Assembly (NCBI GenBank): GCA_903872425.1
Contig: CAIQKQ010000233.1
Span: forward strand, 1 to 35,172
Length of the DNA stretch: 35,172 nucleotides
Direction: 5' to 3'
From: an uncultured Opitutia bacterium
GTDB taxonomy: Bacteria > Verrucomicrobiota > Verrucomicrobiia > Opitutales > Opitutaceae
Within the stretch, counting starts at the first letter, position 1. Every line of letters begins with the position of its first letter. The notes beneath the pieces were generated by a model. It did no database searches and was not told the origin of the DNA. It worked only from the letters and a program-made list of their open reading frames with translations. Shown here piece by piece: positions 1-8,551 of the stretch. The position numbers and the translations under genes were made by a program.

Positions 1-322
1 CCAACTCCTTCGCGGAAACACCGTGGCGGGACGTGGTGAACAGATAGATGGCGTAGAACCAGAGTTGCAGGGAGGTGCGGCTCTCGGCGACCGGGGTGCC
101 AACCGTAGGGTGCAGGTGATTCCCGCACCATTGGCAAGAATAGGCGCGCTCGGCCTTAATCCGATACCACTTAGCGGGACGCTCGCAACGCGTGCAGGTG
201 TGACCCTGTCCGAAGCGGACGTTGAACAGGTGCGAGAGGCAACTTTCGTCCGTGGGGAACTGCGCGAAGAACTGACGCACGGTGATGCTGGCCTTGGGTT
301 TCTTGGGAGCGGTGGGCTTCAT
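1..322 (-). CDS. IS1595-family transposase, N-terminal part (cut by window edge)
   Basis: I translated this by hand on the minus strand from an ATG at 322. The frame stays open for 107 codons to the window edge. It has a basic start (MKPTAPKKPK), then a zinc-ribbon made of two Cys pairs, CTRC near residues 43-46 and CQWC near residues 63-66. Then come an HPTVGT stretch, a hydrophobic LWFYAIYLF segment and SRHGVSAKEL. This order (zinc ribbon, H-x-x-x-G-T, hydrophobic helix, 'S..GVSA..L') is that of the N-terminal domain of IS1595/ISXO2-type transposases. The DDE catalytic domain would lie left of the window, so I cannot say whether the element is intact. A TTGACA hexamer lies upstream on the same strand at 358-353. 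Confidence 0.85.
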   Translation of the reverse strand, partial: MKPTAPKKPKASITVRQFFAQFPTDESCLSHLFNVRFGQGHTCTRCERPAKWYRIKAERAYSCQWCGNHLHPTVGTPVAESRTSLQLWFYAIYLFTTSRHGVSAKEL

Positions 323-685
323 GCCGCTCACTCTGGCCTACGGCCTACCGTATGTCAATGGGATAAATCCGTAATTCTTAATGTTTTTTGGGCTCAGCGG
401 CGAGGTGCGGCAACGCCGGACGCGGTCGGCTGGTCGCCGCTGCGACCGGCCGAGAGTTTAGTGCTCTAGCTCAGCACGGTCGCTGCAAGCCCCATGCACA
501 CCCCTTGCTTTCCACTCGCCGCCACCCCCCGTATTCTTAAACGTCTGCGAATTCTTCCAAAACCTGACGGAAATTAATAACCCTCATGGCGGCGTTGGTT
601 TCGAATCCACCACGGTCGCGTCCGCCGTGCCGCTTTTCTGCCTGAGGCTGATTGACCCCTTCGGTGTCATCCATCATCGCCTCAG
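323..685. other. Intergenic region between transposase and FAD oxidase
   Basis: No convincing gene is seen here. It contains a hairpin at 427-452 and a loose sigma70-like pair on the plus strand: TTCTTC at 552-557 and TAATAA at 575-580, 17 bases apart, which could serve the oxidase gene. The start of the insertion element (its terminal inverted repeat) probably lies in the first 50 bases. The sequence GGATTTATCC read on the minus strand at 370-361 is a candidate outer end, but the partner end is outside the window. Confidence 0.4.
427..452. repeat. GC-rich inverted repeat (11-bp stem, 4-nt loop)
   Basis: CGGCTGGTCGC at 427-437 pairs with GCGACCGGCCG at 442-452, with one T-G wobble, around the loop CGCT. 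It is followed by AGAGTTTA rather than a T run, so it is only a weak terminator candidate. It lies between the transposase promoter side and the oxidase gene. Confidence 0.4.
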
Positions 686-3640
686 TTGATGAATTTTGCC
701 GCCGCACCCGACTTCGCGCCGCTTGCCGCCCGGCTGCGCGGGGCGTTGCACACGGGTCGGACGATGCGTGCGCTCTACGCGACCGATGCTTCCGAATATC
801 AGGAACTGCCGCTTGCCGTCGCGCTGCCGCAAGATGAGGGCGACGTACGCGAGCTGGTCGCGTTTGCGGCGCAGACCCGCACCGGCCTTATTCCGCGCGC
901 GGCCGGCACATCGCTGGCGGGACAGGTGGTGGGCAGCGGTATCGTCGTAGATCTCGGCCATCATCTGAATCGCATCGTCGCGGTGGACGTCGCCGCGCGA
1001 CGCGTGCGCGTGCAACCGGGCGTCGTTCGTAACGCTCTCAACCTCGCGCTCCAACCCACAGGCCTGTTTTTCGCGCCTGAGACCGCCACCGCCAACCGAG
1101 CGATGATCGGTGGCATGGTCGGTAACAACTCCTGCGGCGCGAACTCCATCGTCTATGGCACGACCCGCGAACACCTCGTGTCGGCGCGCGGCTTTTTGAG
1201 TGATGGGAGCGAGGTGACGTTCGGGCCGCTCACCCCGGCGGAGTTTGCCGCCAAGTGCGCCGGGGCGAACGGCGCGGCCACCCTGGAAACGAAGATCTAT
1301 CGTGCCGTGCGCGACCTGCTGAGCGATGCCCGCCACCGTGACCTCATCCGCGACCACTACCCAAAACCCGCCGTCACCCGTCGCAACACCGGCTACGCGC
1401 TCGACCGACTGATGGAGTGCGCGGTATTTGAGCCGGGGTCACCGTCGCCCTTCAACCTTTGCCGTCTACTCGCCGGCTCGGAGGGCACGCTGTTTTTTGG
1501 CGTAGAATTCGAGCTTAATCTCGAACCGTTGCCGCCGCCCGGCGCGCTGCAGTGCGCCCATTTCGCCACCGTACAAGACGCGCTCAAGGCCACCCTCATC
1601 GCCATGCGCCACCGCCCGCATGCCTGCGAGCTGATTGACCGCAGCCTCCTCGACGGTACCAAGGACAACCCCGAACACACGCGCAACCGCGCCTTCGTGC
1701 AGGGCGATCCTGGCGCGGTGCTCGTCGTGGAAATCCGCCGACCCACCCGCCCCGACATCGAGGCCGAACTGCGCACGCTCGAGGGCGACCTACGCGCCGC
1801 CGGCCTCGGTTATGCGTTTCCCGTCCTGTGGGGCGACGACTGCGAGCGCGTGTGGGCGCTCCGCCGCGCCGGGCAAGGACTAACCAACAACGTCTCGGGC
1901 GACGCCAAACCCCGCGAGAACGTCGAGGACACCGCCGTGGCGGTCGAGGACCTGCCTGCCTACATCGCGGAGTTCGACGCGCTGATGCGCGGCAAATATG
2001 GTGTCGCCTGCACCTACTACGCGCACGCCGGCGCGGGCGAGCTGCACACCCGGCCGCTGTTCAACCTGAAAACGCCCGAGGGGGTGCGGATGTTTCGCGC
2101 CATCGCCACCGATGTGGCCGCGCTCGTGAAAAAATACCGCGGCTCACTCTCCGGCGAGCACGGCGACGGCCGGCTGCGCGGCGAATTCATCCAGTTCATG
2201 GTCGGCGATGAGTGTTACGCGATGATGCAGCGCGTGAAGGAGACGTTTGACCCGCAAGGGATTTTCAATCCCGGCAAGATCATTGACACGCCGCCGATGG
2301 ACACATCGCTGCGCTATGGCCCCGGCGACACCGCGCCCGAACACAAGACGATTTTCGATTTCTCCACCACCCAAGGTGTGTTGCGCGCGGCCGAAAAATG
2401 CACCGGTGCGGGTGAGTGCCTCAAGTCCGCCGCGATGGGCGGCACGATGTGTCCAAGCTACATGGTCACGCGCCTTGAGGCCGACAGCACCCGCGGCCGC
2501 GCAAACCTCCTGCGCCAAGTCCTCACCGCGCCGCACAATGTGCGCAACCCATGGGACAGCCCCGCGGTCGCCGAGGTCATGGATCTTTGTCTCTCCTGCA
2601 AAGGCTGCAAGAGCGAGTGCCCGTCGAACGTGGACGTCGCGCGCCTCAAGGCCGAGTGGCAGCAGCACTGGCTGGACACCCACGGCGTGCCGTGGCGCAC
2701 GCGCCTGATCGCCAATTTCGCCGGAATGATGCGCTGGGCCACGAAAGCCCCTAGCCTATACAACACCATCACCGGCTCGCGCGTCACGGGCGGCCTGTTG
2801 AAAAAAATATCCGGTTTCGCTCCCGAGCGCAGTTTACCACCGTTGCATTCGACGACCGTCTGCGCATGGCACGCGAAACACGCCAACCCACGTTCTCGCG
2901 CTTATCCGCATGGCCGCGTCCATTTTTTCTGCGACGAGTTCACCGATACGCTCGACGCCGCCATTGGCATCAAGGCTATCGAGTTGCTGAACCGCCTCGG
3001 CTACGAAGTTGTCATCCCGACGCACGTCGAGAGCGGCCGCGCACAGCTCTCGAAAGGCCTCGTTCGCAACGCGCAAAAACTCGCCACCCGCAACGTCGAG
3101 CTGTTGCACCCCATCATCACCCTCGACGCCCCGCTCATCGGACTTGAACCCTCTGCCCTGCTCGGCTTTCGCGATGAATACCCCGATCTCGTGCCAGCGC
3201 ACCTGAAAGATGCGGCGCGCTCACTCGCGAAACACGCGCTGCTGATCGATGAGTTCATCGCCCGAGAGGCTGACGCCGGCCGCATCCGCCCCGAGTCGTT
3301 CCGCCCTGCCGCTCGCACCATCCGGCTCCACGGCCACTGTCACCAAAAGGCGCTCTCCTCGCTCGCGCCGACGTTAAAGATACTCGCACTACCCCCCGGT
3401 CACACAGTGACACTCATCCCCAGTGGCTGCTGCGGCATGGCCGGCTCATTCGGCTACGAGGCTGAGCACTTCGGCCTCTCCCAACAAATTGGCGAGCTGG
3501 TGCTCTTTCCCACTATCCGTGCCACGGCACCCGATACGATTGTCGCCGCCTCCGGCACGAGCTGTCGCCACCAAATCAAAGACGCCACCGCCCGCATAGC
3601 ACAGCACCCTGTGGAAATCCTTCACGCCGCGCTCGTTTAG
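686..3640 (+). CDS. Fused FAD-binding oxidase / Fe-S protein, YdiJ-type D-2-hydroxyacid dehydrogenase
   Basis: The 984-residue protein joins a GlcD-like flavoprotein to a GlcF-like iron-sulfur half. The FAD-binding PCMH domain includes RAAGTSLAGQ (71-80) and GGMVGNNSCGAN (142-153). The FAD-oxidase C-terminal domain includes SGEHGDGR (489-496) and FDPQGIFNPGK (521-531). Two ferredoxin-like cysteine groups follow: C572/C578/C589, and CLSCKGCKSEC (635-645). The C-terminal heterodisulfide-reductase-like part has HGHCHQ (about 880-885) and SGCCGMAGS (about 913-921). Family members oxidise D-2-hydroxyacids such as D-lactate, glycolate or D-2-hydroxyglutarate and pass electrons to the membrane pool. 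E. coli YdiJ (about 1018 residues) has the same layout and has been linked to D-2-hydroxyglutarate. The substrate here is inferred. The start is a double ATG without a clear ribosome binding site. Confidence 0.9.
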   Translation: MMNFAAAPDFAPLAARLRGALHTGRTMRALYATDASEYQELPLAVALPQDEGDVRELVAFAAQTRTGLIPRAAGTSLAGQVVGSGIVVDLGHHLNRIVAVDVAARRVRVQPGVVRNALNLALQPTGLFFAPETATANRAMIGGMVGNNSCGANSIVYGTTREHLVSARGFLSDGSEVTFGPLTPAEFAAKCAGANGAATLETKIYRAVRDLLSDARHRDLIRDHYPKPAVTRRNTGYALDRLMECAVFEPGSPSPFNLCRLLAGSEGTLFFGVEFELNLEPLPPPGALQCAHFATVQDALKATLIAMRHRPHACELIDRSLLDGTKDNPEHTRNRAFVQGDPGAVLVVEIRRPTRPDIEAELRTLEGDLRAAGLGYAFPVLWGDDCERVWALRRAGQGLTNNVSGDAKPRENVEDTAVAVEDLPAYIAEFDALMRGKYGVACTYYAHAGAGELHTRPLFNLKTPEGVRMFRAIATDVAALVKKYRGSLSGEHGDGRLRGEFIQFMVGDECYAMMQRVKETFDPQGIFNPGKIIDTPPMDTSLRYGPGDTAPEHKTIFDFSTTQGVLRAAEKCTGAGECLKSAAMGGTMCPSYMVTRLEADSTRGRANLLRQVLTAPHNVRNPWDSPAVAEVMDLCLSCKGCKSECPSNVDVARLKAEWQQHWLDTHGVPWRTRLIANFAGMMRWATKAPSLYNTITGSRVTGGLLKKISGFAPERSLPPLHSTTVCAWHAKHANPRSRAYPHGRVHFFCDEFTDTLDAAIGIKAIELLNRLGYEVVIPTHVESGRAQLSKGLVRNAQKLATRNVELLHPIITLDAPLIGLEPSALLGFRDEYPDLVPAHLKDAARSLAKHALLIDEFIAREADAGRIRPESFRPAARTIRLHGHCHQKALSSLAPTLKILALPPGHTVTLIPSGCCGMAGSFGYEAEHFGLSQQIGELVLFPTIRATAPDTIVAASGTSCRHQIKDATARIAQHPVEILHAALV

Positions 3641-3745
3641 ACCTTATGGCCGGTGCGAGTGCAGCCCGAGCGCATCTCAATTATCCAGCTCGTGCCAAAA
3701 TGTGCTTTCGCTTGCAGCCCAACCCGCCCTAGCTTCTCTTCCACC

Positions 3746-5332
3746 ATGTCCTCCACCGTCCCTGTTCTCATCGCCGGTCAATGGCGTCCCTCCCAATCCT
3801 CCGGCACGTTCCGGGTCGAAAACCCCGCCACGGGCGAAACACTGCCCGGCGAATACCCCGTCAGCTCGTGGGCCGACTGCGACGCCGCGCTCACCGCGGC
3901 CGTCGACGCTGCCGCCGTGCTCCGCACCTTGCCCCCCGAGCAGATCGCCAAGTTTCTTAATCGCTACGCCGACCGTATCGATGCGCGCAAAGCCGAGCTC
4001 GTCGAGCTGACCCATGCTGAAACCGGTCTGCCCAAAGCCCCGCGCCTCTCCGACGTCGAGCTGCCGCGCACCACCGGCCAGCTCCGCCAGGCCGCCGCCG
4101 CTGTACTCGAAGGCTCGTGGGCGCTGCCAACCATTGACACGAAGAATGGCCTTCGTTCCGTGCTCGGCCAACTTGGACCCGTAGTCGTTTTCGGACCCAA
4201 CAATTTCCCCTATGCCTTCTCCGGTGCGGCGGGTGGCGACTTCGCCGCCGCCATCGCCGCCGGTAACCCCGTCATCGCCAAGGGCCACCCGCTTCACGCC
4301 GGCACGACCCGCTTCCTCGCCAATGAGGCGCTGGAGGCCCTCAAGGAAACCGGCCTGCCCCTCGCCACCGTGCAGCTCGTCCATCGTATCGAGCCCGCCA
4401 CCGGCCTGCGCCTCGTGTCCGACCCGCGCACGGGCGGCAGCGGCTTCACCGGCAGCCGTGGCGCCGGCATCAAGCTCAAGAACGCTTCCGACGCCGTCGG
4501 CAAGCCCTTCTATGCCGAGCTCTCCAGCATCAACCCCGTGGTGTTCTTCCCCGGCGCGCTTAAGGAACGCGGCGCAAAGCTCTCTGAGGAGTTCGCTGGC
4601 AGCGCCATGCTCGGCGGCGGCCAGTTCTGCACCAACCCCGGCCTCATCATTCTCTTCGCGTCCGACGACACGGAAAAATTCATCGCCGACGTGAAAACCC
4701 GCTTCGAGGCCGCCAACCCGCCTGTGTTGCTCGGCAAGCCCGTCGTGCGCTCCCTCACCGAGGGTGTCGCGGCGCTCAAGGCCGCCGGCGCGCAACTCCT
4801 CACCGGCGGTGCACCGGTGGCCGGCCCCGCCTGCCGCCACGCCAATACACTCTTCCGTGTGACCGGCGCTGAGTTCCTCGCCAAGCCACACCAGCTCCAG
4901 ACCGAGATGTTCGGCACCGCCTCGCTGCTCGTCGTCGTGCGCGACCTCGCCGAGGCCGCCGCCGTGTTGAATCAACTGGAGGGCAACCTCACTGGCTCAC
5001 TCTATTCCGACACCGCCGGCTCCGACGACGCCGCCTACGCCAAGCTGGAGCCAATTCTGCGCCAGAAGGTCGGTCGCCTGCTCAACGACAAGATGCCCAC
5101 CGGCGTTGCCGTCAGCCCCGCCATGAACCACGGCGGACCGTTCCCGGCGACGGGACACCCCGGCTTCACCGCCGTCGGCATCCCGGCCAGCATCCGCCGC
5201 TTCGCCGCGTTGCACTGCTACGACAACGTCCGCGCCGCCCGCCTCCCCGCCTCCTTGCAGGACAAAAACCCCAACGGGAAAATGTGGCGCCTCATTGACG
5301 GCCAGTCGTCGCAAGTCAACATCGGCGGGTGA
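3746..5332 (+). CDS. Aldehyde dehydrogenase, alpha-ketoglutaric-semialdehyde dehydrogenase type
   Basis: This 528-residue aldehyde dehydrogenase has the catalytic cysteine C295 in GGGQFCTNPG and the general-base glutamate E258 in YAELSSINP. The glycine-rich NAD(P) contact GFTGSRGAG also matches. The 'GQFCTNPG' context and the length fit the alpha-ketoglutarate semialdehyde (2,5-dioxovalerate) dehydrogenase branch, which makes 2-oxoglutarate at the end of oxidative pentose, hexuronate or hydroxyproline breakdown. The frame is open 31 codons further upstream, but ATG 3746 directly precedes the conserved 'VPVLIAGQWRPS' start and is chosen. It lies about 105 bases after the FAD oxidase on the same strand. 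None of the usual sugar-acid pathway partners is in the window, so the exact substrate is an inference. Confidence 0.88.
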   Translation: MSSTVPVLIAGQWRPSQSSGTFRVENPATGETLPGEYPVSSWADCDAALTAAVDAAAVLRTLPPEQIAKFLNRYADRIDARKAELVELTHAETGLPKAPRLSDVELPRTTGQLRQAAAAVLEGSWALPTIDTKNGLRSVLGQLGPVVVFGPNNFPYAFSGAAGGDFAAAIAAGNPVIAKGHPLHAGTTRFLANEALEALKETGLPLATVQLVHRIEPATGLRLVSDPRTGGSGFTGSRGAGIKLKNASDAVGKPFYAELSSINPVVFFPGALKERGAKLSEEFAGSAMLGGGQFCTNPGLIILFASDDTEKFIADVKTRFEAANPPVLLGKPVVRSLTEGVAALKAAGAQLLTGGAPVAGPACRHANTLFRVTGAEFLAKPHQLQTEMFGTASLLVVVRDLAEAAAVLNQLEGNLTGSLYSDTAGSDDAAYAKLEPILRQKVGRLLNDKMPTGVAVSPAMNHGGPFPATGHPGFTAVGIPASIRRFAALHCYDNVRAARLPASLQDKNPNGKMWRLIDGQSSQVNIGG

Positions 5333-5580
5333 AGGCGGCCGAACGGCACCCGACATTTCCCCTTCTTATGACCGAGCGGCATAATGCGCCGCCGAGTCAA
5401 CGTGTCTTGCTCGTCGTCGCGGAGCCGGGTGTTGTTGTCGCGCGCCTTGCGGGGATGAAGGCTGATCATGTACCGAGCCAGTGGTGCTTTGATTCTGAAC
5501 CTGCCACCGTGATCGCCCGCTGAGGTATTGATTTTCAATCTCGGAATCGGCGCACCGATTGTTTTCACTGTCGGCCCGCC
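5333..5580. other. Intergenic region upstream of hisC
   Basis: About 250 bases with no supported gene. Short open frames on both strands show no recognisable domain. A small perfect inverted repeat, AATCGG at 5545-5550 and CCGATT at 5555-5560 with loop CGCA, is followed by GTTTTC. It sits 20 bases before the hisC start and could be a weak terminator for the upstream gene or an operator for hisC. The sequence alone does not decide. Confidence 0.35.
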
Positions 5581-6672
5581 ATGAAGCTCTCCGACCTCGT
5601 CAATCCCACGATTCTCACGCAGCCCGTTTATGAGCCGGGCAAACCCATCGAGACGGTCGCGCGCGAACTAGGGCTCGACCCTGCGACGATCATCAAGCTC
5701 GCCTCCAACGAAAACGCTTTCGGCCCATCGCCCAAAGCCATCGCCGCGGCGCATGCGGCGCTGAACGAGGCGCAGCTTTATCCGGACGGTGGCGCGTTCA
5801 CCCTGCGGCAAAAGCTCGCGGCGCGACACGCGCTTGCACCGGAGCAGATCGTGCCGGGCAATGGCTCCAACGAAATCCTCGAATTACTCGGCCACGTGTT
5901 CCTGCGTCCGGGCGACGAGGCCGTGATGGGCGTGCCGGCGTTTGTCGTCTATAAGCTCGTGGCACTGCTCTTTGGCGCGAAACCGGTCGAGGTGCCGCTC
6001 GTCAACCACCGTCACGACCTCGCCGCACTCGCGTTGGCTATCACGCCACGCACGAAACTCGTGTTTCTGCCCAGCCCGAACAACCCCACCGGCACGGCCA
6101 ACAGCGAGGAGGAGATTCTCGCGTTCGCTCGCGCGCTGCCGCCGCACGTCGTCCTCGTGTTCGACGAGGCCTATGCAGAATTTTTGGCCAATCCTCCCGA
6201 CCTGCGCCCACTCCTCCGCGAAGGGCGGCATGTGGTCTGCCTGCGGACGTTCTCCAAGATCTTCGGCCTCGCCGCGTTGCGCGTGGGCTATGGCTACACT
6301 AGCCCGGAGATCGCCGCGCTGCTCAACCGCGCGCGCCAACCGTTCAATGTGAACGCCATCGGGCAGGCCGCCGCGTGCGCCGCGCTCGACGACGGCGAGT
6401 TCACGGCGCGCTGCGTGCGGGAGAACCGTGCGGGGCTGGAACAACTCGCTGCGGGCTGCCAAGCGCTCGGGCTGGAGATCGTGCCCAGCGTGGCGAACTT
6501 TTTCCTCGTGCGCGTCGGCGATGGCGCACGGGTGTTTGGTGAGTTGCAGGCGCGCGGCGTGATTGTGCGCCCGCTCAAACCTTACGGTATGGCGGAGTGG
6601 CTGCGTGTGACCGTCGGCACCGCAACGCAGAACGAGCGGCTACTGCGTGAATTGGCGACAGTGGTGAAATGA
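5581..6672 (+). CDS. hisC: Histidinol-phosphate aminotransferase
   Basis: This 363-residue fold-type I aminotransferase catalyses PLP-dependent transamination of imidazole acetol phosphate in histidine synthesis. Visible hallmarks are KLASNENAFGPSP near the start, YPDGGAFTLRQKLA (substrate/cofactor site), SPNNPTGT, VFDEAYAEF (PLP-pyridine Asp and Tyr), and the Schiff-base lysine K226 in TFSKIFGLAALRVGYG. The carboxylate-binding arginine lies in the C-terminal LRVTVGT. Length and motif order match HisC fully. HisC-like enzymes can also act on aromatic amino acids. No other his gene is in the window, so the histidine role rests on sequence type alone. Confidence 0.93.
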   Translation: MKLSDLVNPTILTQPVYEPGKPIETVARELGLDPATIIKLASNENAFGPSPKAIAAAHAALNEAQLYPDGGAFTLRQKLAARHALAPEQIVPGNGSNEILELLGHVFLRPGDEAVMGVPAFVVYKLVALLFGAKPVEVPLVNHRHDLAALALAITPRTKLVFLPSPNNPTGTANSEEEILAFARALPPHVVLVFDEAYAEFLANPPDLRPLLREGRHVVCLRTFSKIFGLAALRVGYGYTSPEIAALLNRARQPFNVNAIGQAAACAALDDGEFTARCVRENRAGLEQLAAGCQALGLEIVPSVANFFLVRVGDGARVFGELQARGVIVRPLKPYGMAEWLRVTVGTATQNERLLRELATVVK

Positions 6673-6742
6673 ATAGCCTGAACGGAGAATCGCCCAAAAT
6701 GCACAATGAGCGCAAAAAACGGAATCGGGATGTGCGCTTCCA

Positions 6743-6813
6743 TGTAGGGGCGGTGCTTGTCACGGCCCTCTTCCTGATTGCGCGACGGGCGTCGGCAAGT
6801 GACGTCCCTACAA
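6743..6813. repeat. Palindromic intergenic repeat unit 1
   Basis: The left arm TGTAGGGGCGGTGCTTGTC (6743-6761) and the reverse complement of the right arm (6795-6813, ending GACGTCCCTACA) agree at 14 of 19 positions. The 33-base centre is GC-rich. The pattern 'TGTAGGGGCGG..CTTGTCAC ... CAAGTGACGTCCCTACA' resembles a repeat I recall as dispersed through Opitutus-type genomes. Only one copy is in this window, so the copy number is an inference. Confidence 0.6.
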
Positions 6814-6831
6814 CCTCGTCTGGCTTGAGGT

Positions 6832-6884
6832 GGAGCGCGGCGTCCCCGACGCGCTCGAAACGCGCCGGGACGTCGCGTTCCTCC
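6832..6884. repeat. Palindromic intergenic repeat unit 2
   Basis: GGAGCGCGGCGTCCCCGACG is followed about 30 bases later by its imperfect reverse complement, CGGGACGTCGCGTTCCTCC. Together they form a long, GC-rich imperfect hairpin. It lies 18 bases after unit 1 and differs from it in sequence, so two different palindromic families appear to be stacked in one intergenic space. Confidence 0.55.
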
Positions 6885-6973
6885 CTCGGAGTCCGGCCCG
6901 CTCTCAGAGAGATTGGTTCGTTTTTGCGCTTCTTGCGCCTGGTTGCGGCTCATCCGAATCCGGCGAACCTCGC

Positions 6974-7750
6974 ATGAACAAAAACGAAATCTGCCTCTGC
7001 GGCTTGGCGGCGGTACGGGCGCGGTTTGAGCACGACGCGGGGTCGATCGTGCGGCTATTTTTCGACGAGCCCATGAGCCGAAAAATCGGCTCAATGTGCC
7101 AAACGCTTGCCGCTGCGCGCAAAGTCTATCGCTGCGTGCCGCCGGGCGAGCTAGAGAAAATTTCCGGTTCGCTCCACCACGGCGGTATTGTCGCGGTCGT
7201 CGCCGCATCAAGGCTACGCTCGCCGACCGCGGTGGACATCAAGACGTGGGCCGTGCGCCGCGCCCCACTCCTGCTGCTCGACCGCATCAGCAACGCGCAC
7301 AATCTCGGCGCGATCGCACGCACCGCCGCATTTTTTGGCATCGAGCACATCATCATCCCGGCGCACCCAGCCGCCGCGTTACCGAACGAAGCCGCGCACC
7401 GGGTGGCCGAGGGTGGACTAGAACACGTCGCCGTCTGGCGCGTGCCGAGTCTCACGTCGTTCTGCCGCGAGCTAACGGCGGTGGGCTATGACGTCGTGGG
7501 CGCAGCGGCGCACAACGCGGGGCCCGTGGAGAAAGCAGTCAGGAGCCAGACGGCAGGAAAACGTAAACCAATTGCGCTCGTACTGGGCAACGAGGAGCAC
7601 GGCCTTGCGCCCGAGGTAGCTGCGGCTTGTAGCCGGCGGGTGACAATTCCTGGCAGCGGAAGGGTCGAGTCGCTCAACGTCTCGGTGGCGGCCGCGGTGC
7701 TCATGCACGATTTGCAGTTTCGCGATGGCCAAGCATCGTGGGCAAAATGA
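6974..7750 (+). CDS. RNA 2'-O-methyltransferase, SpoU/TrmH family (SPOUT fold)
   Basis: The 258-residue protein carries all three SpoU motifs. Motif 1 is NAHNLGAIARTAAFFG (N110 and the catalytic-type R116). Motif 2 is LVLGNEEHGLAP (203-213). Motif 3 is VTIPGSGRVESLNVSVAAAV (223-242). The knot they form binds S-adenosylmethionine. The N-terminal part (residues 5-76) looks like the RNA-binding substrate domain of RlmB/TrmH/YfiF-type enzymes. The target (tRNA or 23S rRNA ribose) cannot be read from sequence. The frame is open to 6830, but that stretch overlaps a repeat unit, and ATG 6974 directly precedes the conserved domain. Its stop overlaps the ATG of the pirin gene by four bases (ATGA), which suggests co-translation. 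Confidence 0.9.
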   Translation: MNKNEICLCGLAAVRARFEHDAGSIVRLFFDEPMSRKIGSMCQTLAAARKVYRCVPPGELEKISGSLHHGGIVAVVAASRLRSPTAVDIKTWAVRRAPLLLLDRISNAHNLGAIARTAAFFGIEHIIIPAHPAAALPNEAAHRVAEGGLEHVAVWRVPSLTSFCRELTAVGYDVVGAAAHNAGPVEKAVRSQTAGKRKPIALVLGNEEHGLAPEVAAACSRRVTIPGSGRVESLNVSVAAAVLMHDLQFRDGQASWAK

Positions 7751-8475
7751 ACAATCCGTCTTCGCTCAACGCTCCAAAGATCGCAAAACGTCCCGCGGGA
7801 GCCCGCGGCCTAACCGAGCTGGGCTGGCTACACAGCCATCACACATTTTCCTTTGGTGATTATCACGACCCCGCGCACATGGGCTTTCGCTCGCTCATGG
7901 TCTTGAATGACGATGTTGTGGAGGCGGGGGGCGGTTTCGGCACGCATCCGCATCGCGACGCAGAGATTTTCAGTTATGTCGTCTCTGGCGAGTTGGAGCA
8001 TCGCGACAGCATGGGCAATGGGCGGGTCATCAAGGCGGGCGATCTGCAATACATGAGCGCGGGCTCGGGCGTGCGGCACAGCGAATTCAACCCCTCCAAG
8101 ACCGCCCCCGCGCATTTCCTCCAAATCTGGCTGCGGCCACGCGAGCGGGGTGGCGCACCGCATTACGCGGAGCGAGCGCTCGGCAGCGCGGCGCAGGCAA
8201 ATGCACTTACGTTGCTGTTCGCCGGCGAGTCGCGCGACGGCGCGACGGCCATCCGTGCCGATGCAGAGATCTATTTCGGTCGGCTCGCGGCCGGCAAAAC
8301 ACTTGCTGTCGCGGCCGGCGCAGGCCGGGGCGTGTGGTTGCAGGTGATTCGCGGGGCGCTCAACGTACTCGGCGAGTCGCTCAGCGTAGGCGACGGCGCG
8401 GCCGTGGAACACGTCACGGACCTTACGCTAACGGCGCACGCCGATGCGGAGTTTCTGGTTTTTGTGCTGGGGTGA
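7747..8475 (+). CDS. Pirin family protein (bicupin, YhhW-like)
   Basis: This 242-residue bicupin of the pirin family follows the methyltransferase with an ATGA overlap. A GTG three codons upstream is an alternative start. The N-terminal cupin contains THPHRDAEIFSYVVSGE and SGVRHSEFN, giving metal ligands H67, H69, H111 and E113 in the standard pirin arrangement. LGWLHSHHTFSFGDYHDP at the start is also typical. Bacterial pirins such as YhhW can act as quercetin 2,3-dioxygenases in vitro, and others modulate enzymes or transcription. The cellular role here is unknown. Linkage to an RNA methyltransferase is probably operon convenience, not a shared pathway. Confidence 0.9.
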   Translation: MNNPSSLNAPKIAKRPAGARGLTELGWLHSHHTFSFGDYHDPAHMGFRSLMVLNDDVVEAGGGFGTHPHRDAEIFSYVVSGELEHRDSMGNGRVIKAGDLQYMSAGSGVRHSEFNPSKTAPAHFLQIWLRPRERGGAPHYAERALGSAAQANALTLLFAGESRDGATAIRADAEIYFGRLAAGKTLAVAAGAGRGVWLQVIRGALNVLGESLSVGDGAAVEHVTDLTLTAHADAEFLVFVLG

Positions 8476-8551
8476 AACGCAATAGCAGGTTGCCAAGGGA
8501 CGAAATTCACGCAACCTCCCACTGACGCGCGCGTCTTAGCACTGTTTCCCC

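Larger units (their letters stand above)
6673..6973. other. Repeat-rich intergenic region between hisC and the RNA methyltransferase
   Basis: An open frame of 102 codons begins at 6669 with an ATGA overlap to the hisC stop. Its translation has no domain, and it runs through two palindromic repeat units (6743-6813 and 6832-6884), so it is better read as non-coding. The last 60 bases before ATG 6974 include a pyrimidine-rich TTTTTGCGCTTCTTGCGCC stretch of unknown role. Confidence 0.55.

Noticed and set aside
23-469. 148-codon plus-strand frame at the left edge
   Set aside because: It is the antisense shadow of the IS1595-type transposase, which has clear zinc-ribbon cysteines on the minus strand.
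3677-4975. 432-codon minus-strand frame opposite the aldehyde dehydrogenase
   Set aside because: Gly/Glu-rich shadow translation without any recognisable motif, fully inside a well-supported enzyme gene.
6669-6977. 102-codon frame starting on the hisC stop (ATGA)
   Set aside because: The overlap looks like coupling, but the frame runs through two palindromic repeats and has no domain or coding-like composition.
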